Shown here: one piece after another, positions 17,247-26,727 of the stretch
Layout of the letters: the number at the start of each line of letters is the position of its first letter
Numbering within the stretch: position 1 is the stretch's first letter
Origin: an uncultured Eubacterium sp.
GTDB lineage: Bacteria > Bacillota > Clostridia > Lachnospirales > Lachnospiraceae
Length of the DNA: 46,070 nt
Assembly (NCBI GenBank): GCA_910577225.1
Contig: CAJTMV010000003.1
Location: forward strand, 149,059-195,128
Reading direction: 5' to 3'
Made by a program: the position numbers and the translations under genes
Notes under the pieces: model-generated
The model's database searches: none
The model's input: only the letters and a program-made list of their open reading frames with translations
What the model was told of the DNA's origin: nothing

Positions 17247-18396
17247 ACCCGTTTTCCTTGTCCTTTCTGCAGGATTCCAGTCTGCGTACAATTGTCTGAA
17301 AGCGCGTGTCACCAAAAAGGGATGCAAACTCTGGCAGGCTGGTAACGGCCTCTGTCATGCATCTGCGGATCACGGAGTCTTCCCGCGGCAAAGCGTTTCC
17401 GAGCGTCAGGTTTTGCTCGAGCCAGTGATCCAGGAGACTGAAATAGGAATCTCCATGCAGAACGAGCGCATGATGCTGACAGGAAGCAAGGTCTGCGTAT
17501 TGTTCCAGCAGATCAAGCGCATGCTCTTTGTCGCCGATCAGAACATAACCACGCGCAGCGGTAATGCAGACGCTCATTTGTATGCCCGGGTGCAGCGTTT
17601 CTAACTGGAATGTTTTGCAGAGCATCTGTATACGCGCTTCTGCTTCTCTAAAAACGACCGCGTCATCGGTACACAGATCTGCATAAGAAACCATCAGATT
17701 GACCAGCGTCAGCATTTCCTGATAGATGCCAGCCTGCAGAATGCTTTTCGCCTCCGCTGGATTGCCCAGCATCTGCCAGGCAGCCGCTGTCAGCGGTTCA
17801 GACGAGAGCTTTATCGTTTCACATGAAGACAGCAGATCCAGTACTTCCTGCGGCTGACCCAGCTGCAGCAGACAAAGGGCTTCCAGATGAACGGACTGAG
17901 AGATTAAGCTCATATCGTCGCTCTCTTCTCTGACCCGTACAAATATCAGCCTGGCTTCTTCCAAAACAGCCGACGTTTTTTCCGGTGAGGCCGCAAATGT
18001 ACAGTGGTTTACATAGAGCGAGCCGATCTGAAACAGCAGCGGCATGCATGAATAATATTTTCTGACCAGTTCTCTGCAGTGCGCCATAACCTCTTCAAAA
18101 GGTTTGCTGGAAAAATCCTGCGAGATCTGCCGATACAGACGGCGGATATTATCACGGGTCATCTGCGGCTCATATCCCATCAGCTCATCGATACTGATAT
18201 CAAAAAACGTGGCCAGCTGCGGCAGTAATGTAATATCGGGGTAGGTAGTGGAAGTTTCCCATTTGGAAACAGAAGCCTTGGAAACACCCATGCAGGCTGC
18301 CAGCTCTTCCTGCGTAATGCCGCGTTTGTGGCGATGCTTTGTCAGAATTTGTCCGAGTCGGATTTCTTTTTGAGAGTTTTCAAAAAATTTTTTCAT
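17203..18396 (-). CDS. XRE-family transcriptional regulator with TPR-like C-terminal domain
   Basis: A 397-residue protein. An N-terminal helix-turn-helix (about 15-70: LTKHRHKRGITQEELAACMGVSKASVSKWE) is followed by a 300-residue all-helical region with TPR-like repeats, as in many Firmicute regulators that respond to peptides or cell state. It is the first gene of the operon with the ABC exporter and probably controls it. The ATG at 18396, seven bases after AGAGGTG, is preferred to the GTG at 18405 inside that site. Confidence 0.9.
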   Translation of the reverse strand: MKKFFENSQKEIRLGQILTKHRHKRGITQEELAACMGVSKASVSKWETSTTYPDITLLPQLATFFDISIDELMGYEPQMTRDNIRRLYRQISQDFSSKPFEEVMAHCRELVRKYYSCMPLLFQIGSLYVNHCTFAASPEKTSAVLEEARLIFVRVREESDDMSLISQSVHLEALCLLQLGQPQEVLDLLSSCETIKLSSEPLTAAAWQMLGNPAEAKSILQAGIYQEMLTLVNLMVSYADLCTDDAVVFREAEARIQMLCKTFQLETLHPGIQMSVCITAARGYVLIGDKEHALDLLEQYADLASCQHHALVLHGDSYFSLLDHWLEQNLTLGNALPREDSVIRRCMTEAVTSLPEFASLFGDTRFQTIVRRLESCRKDKENGYETSDYEKNRSHNI

Positions 18397-18417
18397 TGGA
18401 TTCACCTCTTTGGATGT

Positions 18418-18446
18418 ATTATAGGCGGGTGGATGAAAAAATACAA
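18418..18446 (-). promoter_or_regulatory. Promoter of the XRE/ABC exporter operon
   Basis: On the minus strand TTGTAT (18446-18441), a 17-base spacer and TATAAT (18423-18418), 21 bases before the start codon. Confidence 0.7.
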
Positions 18447-18568
18447 TGGATGGGAAGGAAACTGTGAGTAGAAAAGTTGCGTGATAAGAAACGAATGTAT
18501 CGATCTGGCATGTTACGTCAAACTCACACGTAAAGACAGTAAGCGTATGAAAACAAAATTTTTTATAG

Positions 18569-18597
18569 TTGACATCCTGGGTTTTGCGGAATATAAT
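18569..18597 (+). promoter_or_regulatory. Promoter of the queuosine operon
   Basis: TTGACA (18569-18574), a 17-base spacer and TATAAT (18592-18597): full consensus boxes, directly before the riboswitch. Confidence 0.9.
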
Positions 18598-18613
18598 TTC
18601 AATACAGCTGAAT

Positions 18614-18670
18614 AGACAGTTCGGCCCGATTGCTCGAGCGTACCATCCTGTCGTTAAACAAAACTAGGGA
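18614..18670 (+). ncRNA. preQ1-I riboswitch candidate with enlarged loop
   Basis: The stem GACAG (18615-18619) pairs with CTGTC (18648-18652). The 3' tail GTTAAACAAAACTAGGG (18653-18669) is the A-rich pseudoknot strand seen in preQ1-I aptamers such as the Thermoanaerobacter tengcongensis one. The loop begins TTCGG and ends TACCATC, again like the class. It is about 28 bases long, larger than the minimal aptamer, and includes a possible small hairpin (CGA-TTGC-TCG). It lies between a consensus promoter and a terminator, upstream of queC, the transporter gene and queF, exactly the genes preQ1 should repress. Confidence 0.82.
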
Positions 18671-18684
18671 ACCCGATTTTATTG

Positions 18685-18711
18685 AATCCTGCGTTTTGCG
18701 GGATTTTTTTT
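18685..18711 (+). terminator. Riboswitch-controlled intrinsic terminator
   Basis: AATCCTGC (18685-18692) pairs with GCGGGATT (18698-18705) around GTTTT, followed by eight T. It is placed between the preQ1 aptamer and queC, so ligand binding probably ends transcription here. Confidence 0.85.
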
Positions 18712-18750
18712 GCTTTTTTGTACGGATGAATTGTGATTGGAGGAAAATGT

Positions 18751-19443
18751 ATGAAAGTACTGGTATTGTCAAGCGGCGGCATTGACTCGACTGTCTGCCT
18801 GGCGCTTGCCGTAGAGAAGTATGGATATGAGAATGTGCTGAGCCTGTCTGTTTCTTATGGGCAGAAGCACAGCAATGAACTGAAAGCGGCGCGGAGGATT
18901 GCGCAGCATTATCATGTGAGACATAAGGAACTGGATATGGGGATGATATTTGCGGGTTCAGACTGTACATTACTGGAGGGAAGGGGAGAAATTCCCAAGG
19001 GCACATATGCATCCCAGCTTCAGGAGAGTACTGGAAAACCGGTTTCTACCTATGTTCCGTTCCGGAACGGGCTGTTTCTGGCGGCAGCGGCGTCTGTTGC
19101 GCTGGCGGATGGATGTGAGAAGATCTATTATGGGGCGCATGCGGATGACAGCGCGGGAAATGCGTACCCGGATACTTCAGAAGCATTTCATGAAGCAATC
19201 AGCCGGGCAGTGTATGAAGGGAGCGGAAAGCAGTTGGAACTCGAGGCTCCATTTCTCTACAGCCATAAGGCGGATGTCGTCCGGACGGGGATGGGGCTTC
19301 AGGTGCCCTTTGCATTTACCTGGTCCTGTTACGAGGGTGGAGAAAAGCCGTGTGGAAAATGCGCTACCTGTATGGACAGGAGGAAAGCGTTTGAACTAAA
19401 CGAAATCCAGGATCCGGCGGAATATGAGGAGGAGAAGAAATGA
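18751..19443 (+). CDS. queC: 7-cyano-7-deazaguanine synthase QueC
   Basis: A 230-residue enzyme that converts 7-carboxy-7-deazaguanine to preQ0 using ATP and ammonia. It has the ATP-pyrophosphatase motif SSGGIDST near the N-terminus and a C-terminal zinc site CYEGGEKPCGKCATC. The start at 18751 follows GGAGG by seven bases. It is the first gene after the preQ1 riboswitch and overlaps the transporter gene by four bases. queD and queE are not in this window. Confidence 0.96.
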   Translation: MKVLVLSSGGIDSTVCLALAVEKYGYENVLSLSVSYGQKHSNELKAARRIAQHYHVRHKELDMGMIFAGSDCTLLEGRGEIPKGTYASQLQESTGKPVSTYVPFRNGLFLAAAASVALADGCEKIYYGAHADDSAGNAYPDTSEAFHEAISRAVYEGSGKQLELEAPFLYSHKADVVRTGMGLQVPFAFTWSCYEGGEKPCGKCATCMDRRKAFELNEIQDPAEYEEEKK

Positions 19444-20126
19444 CAAATTCTGTTTTGTTTATACTTTCAATTGGTTTTTATCTTTTTTCGGTAGTGATTG
19501 CCTACAAAATGTTTGGAAAGACAGGGCTGTATGTGTTTACGGCAATTTCAGCGATTCTTGCCAATATACAGGTTTGTAAAAATGTGGATATTTTTGGGCT
19601 TTCGACCACTGCGGGGAATACGCTTTATGCGGCAAGTTTTCTGGTGACGGATATCCTGTCTGAAAAGTATGGAAAGAAAGCGGCACAGAAAGCAGTCTAC
19701 ATCGGTCTGTTTACAACCGTTATTTTCCTGGTGGGAACACAGGGGCTGCTCAGGTTTGTCCCGAATGCAAACGATATCATGAATGAGCCGATGACGATGC
19801 TGTTCGGTTTTGTACCGAGGGTGGTTTTAGGAAGCGCACTGGGATATATCTGTTCACAGACGATAGATGTTGCGCTTTATCATTTCATCTGGAAAAAAAC
19901 GGGTGACAATGAAGGAAGGTTATGGCTTCGGAACTGTGGTTCGACGCTGACTTCCCAGGCTGTGGATACGCTGGTGTTTACGTTTGCCGCTTTCTGGGGT
20001 GTGTATGACACGGCAGTATTTGTGAGTATTCTGCTTACAACGTATCTGTTTAAGGCAATTGTTGCTTTCTGCGATACGCCTTTCGTATATCTGGCAAGAA
20101 AGATTAAAGTGAAGGAGGAACATTAA
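19440..20126 (+). CDS. Queuosine precursor transporter, YhhQ/QPTR family
   Basis: A 228-residue membrane protein with about six helices and the family pattern NIQVCKNVDIFGLSTTAGNTLYAASFLVTDILSEKYGKKAA near residues 38-80. Members import preQ0, preQ1 or queuine. Its place between queC and queF, under a preQ1 riboswitch, suggests that precursor uptake and synthesis are regulated together. The ATG overlaps the queC stop and the stop codon abuts the queF start. Confidence 0.93.
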   Translation: MTNSVLFILSIGFYLFSVVIAYKMFGKTGLYVFTAISAILANIQVCKNVDIFGLSTTAGNTLYAASFLVTDILSEKYGKKAAQKAVYIGLFTTVIFLVGTQGLLRFVPNANDIMNEPMTMLFGFVPRVVLGSALGYICSQTIDVALYHFIWKKTGDNEGRLWLRNCGSTLTSQAVDTLVFTFAAFWGVYDTAVFVSILLTTYLFKAIVAFCDTPFVYLARKIKVKEEH

Positions 20127-20597
20127 ATGTCTGAGCTGCATGCACTTGGAAAACAGACAAAATACCAAATGGATTATGCGCCGGAGGTACTTGAAAGTTT
20201 TGAAAATAAACATATGGACAATGACTATTTCGTGAAATTCAATTGTCCGGAGTTTACATCTCTCTGTCCGATTACGGGACAGCCGGATTTTGCGACGATC
20301 TACATATCTTATGTCCCAGATAGAAAAATGGTTGAGAGCAAATCCCTAAAACTGTATCTCTTTTCTTACAGAAATCATGGAGAGTTTCATGAGGACTGCT
20401 GCAATAAGATTATGAAAGATTTGATAAATCTTATGGAACCGAAGTATATTGAAGTCTGGGGAAAATTCCTTCCAAGAGGAGGGATTTCGATCGATCCGTA
20501 CTGTAATTACGGAAAGAAAGGGACAAAATGGGAGGAGATGGCTTATGACCGTCTCGCCCATCATGACATGTATCCCGAAAAAGTAGATAACCGATAA
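20127..20597 (+). CDS. queF: NADPH-dependent preQ0 reductase QueF
   Basis: A 156-residue enzyme of the short (unimodular, type I) QueF class that reduces preQ0 to preQ1. The catalytic cysteine lies in SLCPITGQPDFA and the QueF motif is ESKSLKLYLFSYRNHGEFHED. GGAGGAAC precedes the start. It is the last gene of the operon, and its product class is the ligand of the riboswitch upstream. Confidence 0.96.
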   Translation: MSELHALGKQTKYQMDYAPEVLESFENKHMDNDYFVKFNCPEFTSLCPITGQPDFATIYISYVPDRKMVESKSLKLYLFSYRNHGEFHEDCCNKIMKDLINLMEPKYIEVWGKFLPRGGISIDPYCNYGKKGTKWEEMAYDRLAHHDMYPEKVDNR

Positions 20598-20603
20598 CAG
20601 ATT

Positions 20604-20633
20604 TGGATGCCCCGTGGTTTTACGGGGCATCTG
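20604..20633 (+). terminator. Hairpin after queF
   Basis: GATGCCCCGT (20606-20615) pairs with ACGGGGCATC (20622-20631). No T-run follows, so it may work as a weak or factor-dependent terminator, or as a 3' stabiliser. Confidence 0.55.
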
Positions 20634-20678
20634 ACGTATCCGAAAAATTATTATAAGAGATAAGATTTCCGGGCAAAA

Positions 20679-20729
20679 GAACCGTTTTTGGTTACGGTTC
20701 ACACCAGAACTTTGCACTCGCTGCAAAGT
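20679..20729 (+). other. Two adjacent perfect hairpins ahead of the tubulin-like operon
   Basis: GAACCGT (20679-20685)/ACGGTTC (20694-20700) is followed closely by ACTTTGCA (20709-20716)/TGCAAAGT (20722-20729). Both lie upstream of the operon promoter and have no T-run. They could be protein-binding sites or remnants. I see nothing else in this 250-base gap. Confidence 0.4.
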
Positions 20730-20797
20730 CCGTAAGAATGCGTAAAATATGCCAGGAGGAAATCCGGCCATTCCAGGCTGTTTTAGACGCAGCCCTG

Positions 20798-20826
20798 TTT
20801 ACAATACCAGTCAGGTATGTTATGAT
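20798..20826 (+). promoter_or_regulatory. Promoter of the tubulin-like/vWA/GTPase operon
   Basis: TTTACA (20798-20803), a 17-base spacer and TATGAT (20821-20826), 21-33 bases before the first start codon. It is the only good promoter seen for the 15 kb unit. Confidence 0.6.
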
Positions 20827-20846
20827 AAACGCAAAAGAAAAAGGAC

Positions 20847-21176
20847 GTGATCAGACAAATGACGGAAATCATTTTACTTATCATGGGTTGTTCTCTCGCT
20901 CTGTTATTTTTTATATGGCTGGTATTCGGAAGAAAGATAACTTCCAAAACAGTCGTACTTCTCATGGATATCAGCCTCGTGGCGCTTTGCGCGGCCACGA
21001 TCGTCTGTGGTTTGTTGCTGCGACAGGAAAAATATAAAGAATCCGGCACACAGCCATTCACACAAACAACGATAGAAATCCATTCCAAAAAGAGTCAGCA
21101 AACGAATATACAGCGAAATATAAAAACAGACAGAAAACCGGCGACACAGATGCACAGACAGGAGGCCACTATATGA
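20847..21176 (+). CDS. Small two-helix membrane protein, first gene of the tubulin-like operon
   Basis: A 109-residue protein with two predicted membrane helices (about 7-27 and 36-60) and a polar, Gln/Thr/Lys-rich tail of about 45 residues with no recognised domain. The start is uncertain: AAGGA sits one base before the GTG at 20847 and thirteen before the ATG at 20859. It overlaps the next gene by four bases (ATGA), so it is co-translated with the vWA protein. It may be an assembly factor or membrane adaptor of the system, by position only. Confidence 0.65.
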   Translation: MIRQMTEIILLIMGCSLALLFFIWLVFGRKITSKTVVLLMDISLVALCAATIVCGLLLRQEKYKESGTQPFTQTTIEIHSKKSQQTNIQRNIKTDRKPATQMHRQEATI

Positions 21177-23209
21177 AGAATGTAAAAAAGGCAGTCTGCG
21201 GGCTGCTGTTATTTGTCGTACTTTTAGCGACGGCAGATCCAGGTATGACGGTGTCTGCCGCGGGCAGCGGCAGCGTGAACAATATGAACGTCGTATTTGT
21301 GCTGGATGGCAGCGGTTCGATGTTTACAACGGATAAGGACCAGCTGCGGTTTGAAGCGCTGGAGCTGTTTCTTGGCCTGTCTACAGAATCCGGTAATTAT
21401 ATGGGCGCAGTCGTGTTCGACGATCACATTATTTTAAAACGGGAAATTGCACGCATCGATGGAAAGGCCGATAAAAGCGAGCTGTCAGAAGAGGTACAAA
21501 AAGCGGTTAGTAAAGGAGATACGGATATCGGAAGCGCTATTTTAGAGGCGGTGCGTATGCTGAAACAGTCCGGCAGTTCCGGTCTGCCGTCCGCGATTAT
21601 TCTGCTCTCAGACGGTAATACAGATCTGCCGAAAGACCGGACAGGCGCAAAGCTGGCAGAATCCGAACACCGCAAGGCAGCGGCGATCGATTATGCCAGA
21701 CAAAAAGAGATCGGCATCCATTCGGTCTGCTTAAACGCCAACGGTAAGGCCAAAAAGGAAGAGCTGCAGGAAATCTCTGACGCTACGGGAGGAACCTGTG
21801 TAGAAGTAAAACGGGCAAAAGATTTAAAAGACGTATTTCATCAGTTTTATAATATTATCTATTCGACAAAAACCAGGAACCTGATCGATACAAAAATACC
21901 GAAAAGCGGAGAATTAAAAGTGCCGTTTACGATACCTGTCATAGGTGTCAAAGAGGCAAATATCATTATCAATACGATGAATCCGAATACGTCCTACAAC
22001 CTGTTTCATCCGCAGGGATACGGATATACAAGAGCAGAACTGGAAGAGATGGCGGTTCAGGCAAAGACATTTACTGTGATTAAAATCGAAAAACCAGAAC
22101 CGGGAGACTGGGAGCTGGTGGTGCGCGGAGCGCATAAAGATCAGGTAAAAATCGATATGGTTTACAATACCGATCTGTCGCTGGAGCCGGATACACAGCA
22201 GATACAGACAAACGGTCAGAAAGTATTGTGGCAGCTGTCCGTGCAGGTGGCCAATGAAGGAACTGCGGTAACAAACGAAAAGGTCTATCAGCAGTATCCG
22301 TTTTGGGCAGTCGTTACAGACCGATCGACAGGCGATACCCAAAAACTGGAGCTGACAGCGGATGGCGCAAAGAGCGTTGCTGAATTTGAGACAGAAGGTT
22401 ATGGGAAATATAAAGTACAGGCGTTTTGCGAGATCGACGATATGAAAGTACGATCCGGCGCGCTGACCGTACAGAAGGAAAATACAGCGCCGGAGTGGCA
22501 GCGGGACCCGATAGTAATAGAGGAAAAGACGCATTTGTTGTCCAAAAATCTGTATACGCTTGACCTGAACACGGTTGCAGCCGATGCTGAAGGCGATCGT
22601 CTGGAATTTCAGATTACAGATTCCGGATTTGGAGAGGAAGAGGTTCGGATTGCGGACGGATCGAAGCTGACAGTAAAGATCAAATCCTGCGGAAACGGCA
22701 GTCTGACCGTGGCAGCAGTCGATCAGGCAGGGATGTCTGCACAGGTAAAGATAGAAATAAAGACAACTTCTGTTACAGGACAGATTGTGCTGGTGATTCT
22801 GGGGATCATTTTGCTGGCAGTTTTTATTTTATGTATTCCGCTGCTGCGGTCTTATCTGTCTGTTGTGCGGGGTACGGTTCAGATTCTGACCTATGGCGAT
22901 CAGGGAACAGATCTGCCGGTTACATTTGACGGCGAAAAGGGCAGAATGGTATTATCCAGATATATACATCCGTCTCAAAACATCGGGATTCGTCTCGAAG
23001 CCTGTTATCTGACTGCCGGAGAAAAAAACAGCTGTATTTATCTGTTGTCATCGGATGGGTATTATTCAGATCAGGACGACGGACAGAAGAAAAAGAAAAT
23101 TTGTATCCGGGCAGGCGTGGAAGTAAATATCAGTAGTGACATCGATTTTACAAATGGAATGAGAATCATTTATATGCCATACCAGGAAACAGATGGCAGA
23201 ACGATATAA
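21173..23209 (+). CDS. Secreted, membrane-anchored vWA-domain protein
   Basis: A 678-residue protein. Residues 1-30 form a signal peptide (cleavage near VSAA). A von Willebrand A domain follows, with an intact metal-ion site: Asp45 in LDGSGSM, Thr in the GDTDIGSA loop and Asp in LLSDGNTD. The middle is beta-rich and Ig/cadherin-like, then comes one membrane helix (about 540-562), and last a cytoplasmic domain of about 110 residues, beta-rich and unrecognised. So the metal-dependent ligand-binding domain lies outside and the tail faces the cytoplasmic tubulin-like and GTPase proteins of the same operon. A vWA protein is one of the named partners of the FtsZ-like system of Makarova and Koonin. 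Confidence 0.85.
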   Translation: MKNVKKAVCGLLLFVVLLATADPGMTVSAAGSGSVNNMNVVFVLDGSGSMFTTDKDQLRFEALELFLGLSTESGNYMGAVVFDDHIILKREIARIDGKADKSELSEEVQKAVSKGDTDIGSAILEAVRMLKQSGSSGLPSAIILLSDGNTDLPKDRTGAKLAESEHRKAAAIDYARQKEIGIHSVCLNANGKAKKEELQEISDATGGTCVEVKRAKDLKDVFHQFYNIIYSTKTRNLIDTKIPKSGELKVPFTIPVIGVKEANIIINTMNPNTSYNLFHPQGYGYTRAELEEMAVQAKTFTVIKIEKPEPGDWELVVRGAHKDQVKIDMVYNTDLSLEPDTQQIQTNGQKVLWQLSVQVANEGTAVTNEKVYQQYPFWAVVTDRSTGDTQKLELTADGAKSVAEFETEGYGKYKVQAFCEIDDMKVRSGALTVQKENTAPEWQRDPIVIEEKTHLLSKNLYTLDLNTVAADAEGDRLEFQITDSGFGEEEVRIADGSKLTVKIKSCGNGSLTVAAVDQAGMSAQVKIEIKTTSVTGQIVLVILGIILLAVFILCIPLLRSYLSVVRGTVQILTYGDQGTDLPVTFDGEKGRMVLSRYIHPSQNIGIRLEACYLTAGEKNSCIYLLSSDGYYSDQDDGQKKKKICIRAGVEVNISSDIDFTNGMRIIYMPYQETDGRTI

Positions 23210-23294
23210 AAATCTGAAAGAACGGCAGGTACGTACGATGCAATGAATGTACCTGCGCAGTTACTTACAGAGCAGTCAGAAAGGAAGCGTGATT

Positions 23295-26200
23295 ATGGCG
23301 ACATATGGACAGCTGCTGATCGATGCCGGCGGGGGAATTATCGACCGGGGCAGACAGTCGGACAGACAGGATGGGGCATCAGTGATTCTGGGACTGGGAG
23401 GAACCGGCGCCGATGCAGTGATACAGTTAAAACAGGAAGTATATAAACAGCTGCAGCCGGACGATGCAGATGCGGTGATTCCAGGATATGACGCCGTCCG
23501 GTATCTGATTATAGACGCAGACGATTCGCAGATTCCACATGCGGCAGGCATTGCCGACATTGATAAAAATACAGAATTTTTTGCACTTTCCAACAGTTCG
23601 ATAAAAAGCACTTTTGAAGCAAAAGAAATATTAAAAACAAGACCGGAGCTGTACTGGCTGGATTATGAAAATATTTCCATAGACGAAGCAAGCAAAGGGG
23701 CCGGCGGTATCCGTCAGGTCGGGAGATTTCTGCTGGTCGATAAAGGCGAGGCTTTGTATGCAAAGATAAGATCGGTAATTGAGAGCGCGCTGACAGCAGC
23801 CAAAACCGGAGAGCTGGATATTCATATCTGCGCGGGACTTTCCGGCGGGACAGGCAGCGGTATTTTTCTGGATGTCTGTTACTTTGTACGTACGATACTC
23901 AGGCAGATCGGCAGACAGGACGCGCGGGTGAGCGGATATTTTTTCCTGCCGGACGTGAACCTGTCGGTTCCGGTGATTCAGGAAAATCCGCTGATTTCAG
24001 CTTATATTAAAGTAAATGGCTACGCTTCGCTGCAGGAACTCGATTACTGTATGAATTTTGGAAAAAATAAAGACAGTTTTCGTATGAACTATGGATTTAT
24101 GAAAATAGACGCAGCAATGAATCCCGTAGATTTGTGTTATCTGATCTCAACGACGGATGCGTCGGGCAATCGGGTACGCAACGGTTATTCGTATGCGATG
24201 GGCGTCGTTACCGATTATATTATCAGCTTTCTGGCAAAGGAAACAAGCGGATTTACACTGCAGAGCCATATTGCGAATCTCAATTCCATCAAGGAAGGGA
24301 TTCATGTGCAGCATGGCGCGAATGTGGATTACAATATTCTTGGCGCGTCGGTAGCCGAGATGCCTTTGTCTGAGATCGCGACCTATCTCGGATGTCTGCT
24401 GTTTGAAAAATATGACAAGCTGTTTCAAAAGGCGCCGACAGAAAAAGAACGGGATGAGTTTCTTGCAAAATTGCGGCTGCAGTACGAAGATATTTTAAAA
24501 GAGCTTTCCCACGGCTGCGCGGCTGCGCTGACATTTGCCAGGGCATATGATGCCAGAATGTACGAACAGGGCGGAGAACATGCATTTATCAAACGTGCAG
24601 AACAGTTTTTGTCCGATCAGATGGGAGCTTTGGAAAAAAATGCAAAGACGATGACGGCAGATCTGGCAGAGTATCTGCTCCCGCAAACAGGTACTTCGCT
24701 GATTGGCAGGACTTATCAGGGGCTTTTTGATTTCTATGCCGTAAGTATGGACTTTGGCCCGTTTTATGCAGGACATATGCTGGCCGGAGGGGACAATGCA
24801 AATCTGATTCATGCGGCGGACGGATTTATAAAGAAAAATGAAGAACTGCTGGAACATGAGCTGCGTCAGTCAAGGCAGCGGGAAGACGAATATCACGACG
24901 CAAAGCTAAAGATGGAAAACACGAATTTTCTGAATAAGAAAACAAGGATGGAAAGTTATCTTGAGGCGCTGCGCCAGCTGTATATGAATCGTTACCGGAT
25001 GGAACTATATAAAAATATGGATATGGTGCTGCAGGAATACAAACGGCAGCTGCGAAGACTGTATCAGAATCTGTTCCGCATACTGATGCGGGTGCTGGAT
25101 ACGCTGCGCGAGACGTTTGCAGTCAATCAGACGGTTTTGTCACAAAAGGGGATACGGGATCATTTATATACATGGAAGATACTGTCCATACCGGACGTGC
25201 AGGAAAGTCTGGAAAGAGAAATGAAAGAACATGATACGGGGCAGACGCTGTATCACCTGATGATGACATTATTTGAGCATTGCGCATCCTGGATCAGTCA
25301 GGATGAAAGTGAAATTTGCAAATTAATCTCAGATTTTATTCTGCAGGAATTTGAGCAGGCAACCAGGCGGACGATGACAGATTATCTGAAAGAAAAATTT
25401 CGCGTGGAAAATCCGGCGCTGCTTTCCGATGCCATTGAAAAGGAGATTATCCGGGACAAGCTGGGCAGAGATTCCACGCCGCTGTTTTGGAAAAATCCGA
25501 TGTATAAAAACAACATGGGTATGCATAGTTATCTGACCATACCATTTGACGCTGCAGAGATGAAAACGGCTGCCAGAAATTTTACGCAGAGACAGATGGA
25601 ATTTACCGTACGGGAATCGCACATTACAGACAAGCTGTCTATGATGCGGTTTTACAGCGGTATTCCGATTTTTGCCTATCAGGGAATTATGGAACTTCAG
25701 CGCGCTTATGAAGACGATAAAAAAGCGGGACGTCATTTGTTCGAACGAGGAGAGATCGATTGGAACAAACTGCCGTCGCCAGTGCCGGAGAGCTTTAAGA
25801 TCGATCTGCCGGTGGAGCGCATTGCAAAGCGCAATGAGGCGCTGATACAGGAATTTGAGCAGGCAGAGGCAGCGGGCGTCGTGGTAAAAGACGAGTTCAT
25901 GAACTGGAACATCTTAAAGACGGAGGATCTGGATGTATCCGGCTGGGTCGAACAGATGGGCGGCATTGTGACAGATGGCAGAAACAATCCGAAAAAGATG
26001 CAGCAGATTCTGCCAAAACTCAAAGAAAAACTGGAAATGGCGGTGAACCATGCCGCGATTGTACGAATTGAATATCTGAACACGGTGGCAGGGAGTGAAA
26101 GACAGGTCATGCTGGACTTTTATCTGCTGGCCCCGGTACTCAGCGAACTGGTCCATACCGAACTGCAGAAAAGGACAGAAGCAACGAATCAGATCACACA

Positions 26201-26636
26201 GATCGAACAGCTGCTGCATGACACAGTCGCGGAAAAAAGAGGAAAAAATGATTTCTTTAACGCATTGTTTACAGGAGCGCTGACTTATGGCAGAAAAATC
26301 GTATTTCATTACCATGAGTTTGGAATGGAAAAAAGCGTCGAGCTGCAGAACAGCAGTATGAAGTATGGACAATCCGGCGCATATCAGGCATTTCTGACCT
26401 ACAATACGCTGGACGACGCGGTCAGAGAAAAAATAGACAGCCGGACCAGACAGCTGCTGGATGAGGAAGATTCCGGACAGATTCAGGAAACGGTCGCAGC
26501 GCTGGAAGAGAATATGCCGAAGAAAATACAGGGGTATCTTGGCATTTACGATGAACTGGATCCGCTGCATGACGAAATAGAGGCGTTTTATATGGACTTT
26601 ATGAAAACGCTGCAAAGTTTTAAGCTGAATATGTAA
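23295..26636 (+). CDS. Tubulin/FtsZ-like GTPase, large form (Tubulin_2 type)
   Basis: A 1113-residue protein. The N-terminal nucleotide-binding region has ILGLGGTGAD (31-40), a Rossmann strand ending YLIIDADDSQ (70-79), and the tubulin/FtsZ signature as GLSGGTGSG (181-189), which binds the GTP phosphates. After about 400 residues the protein continues with long helical, coiled-coil-rich segments (charged, Leu/Glu/Lys/Arg), far longer than FtsZ (about 350-400 residues). I saw no clear T7 catalytic loop, so its GTPase rate and polymer behaviour are open. No membrane helix. The start at 23295 follows AAGGAAG; an in-frame ATG at 23247 lacks a site. It belongs to the FtsZ-like families implicated in membrane remodelling and is the probable core of this operon. 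Confidence 0.85.
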   Translation: MATYGQLLIDAGGGIIDRGRQSDRQDGASVILGLGGTGADAVIQLKQEVYKQLQPDDADAVIPGYDAVRYLIIDADDSQIPHAAGIADIDKNTEFFALSNSSIKSTFEAKEILKTRPELYWLDYENISIDEASKGAGGIRQVGRFLLVDKGEALYAKIRSVIESALTAAKTGELDIHICAGLSGGTGSGIFLDVCYFVRTILRQIGRQDARVSGYFFLPDVNLSVPVIQENPLISAYIKVNGYASLQELDYCMNFGKNKDSFRMNYGFMKIDAAMNPVDLCYLISTTDASGNRVRNGYSYAMGVVTDYIISFLAKETSGFTLQSHIANLNSIKEGIHVQHGANVDYNILGASVAEMPLSEIATYLGCLLFEKYDKLFQKAPTEKERDEFLAKLRLQYEDILKELSHGCAAALTFARAYDARMYEQGGEHAFIKRAEQFLSDQMGALEKNAKTMTADLAEYLLPQTGTSLIGRTYQGLFDFYAVSMDFGPFYAGHMLAGGDNANLIHAADGFIKKNEELLEHELRQSRQREDEYHDAKLKMENTNFLNKKTRMESYLEALRQLYMNRYRMELYKNMDMVLQEYKRQLRRLYQNLFRILMRVLDTLRETFAVNQTVLSQKGIRDHLYTWKILSIPDVQESLEREMKEHDTGQTLYHLMMTLFEHCASWISQDESEICKLISDFILQEFEQATRRTMTDYLKEKFRVENPALLSDAIEKEIIRDKLGRDSTPLFWKNPMYKNNMGMHSYLTIPFDAAEMKTAARNFTQRQMEFTVRESHITDKLSMMRFYSGIPIFAYQGIMELQRAYEDDKKAGRHLFERGEIDWNKLPSPVPESFKIDLPVERIAKRNEALIQEFEQAEAAGVVVKDEFMNWNILKTEDLDVSGWVEQMGGIVTDGRNNPKKMQQILPKLKEKLEMAVNHAAIVRIEYLNTVAGSERQVMLDFYLLAPVLSELVHTELQKRTEATNQITQIEQLLHDTVAEKRGKNDFFNALFTGALTYGRKIVFHYHEFGMEKSVELQNSSMKYGQSGAYQAFLTYNTLDDAVREKIDSRTRQLLDEEDSGQIQETVAALEENMPKKIQGYLGIYDELDPLHDEIEAFYMDFMKTLQSFKLNM

Positions 26637-26727
26637 GAAACCGCAAAGGATCATCCGCAGCGCTGGAAAGCAGAAACAACCAGCAGTCGATTTGACGAAA
26701 CGACAGTAAGGCGGACGCAGAGATAGG

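Noticed and set aside
21914..22534. A 206-residue minus-strand frame opposite the vWA gene
   Set aside because: It is a shadow of the vWA gene, Cys/Leu/Arg-rich with no family pattern.
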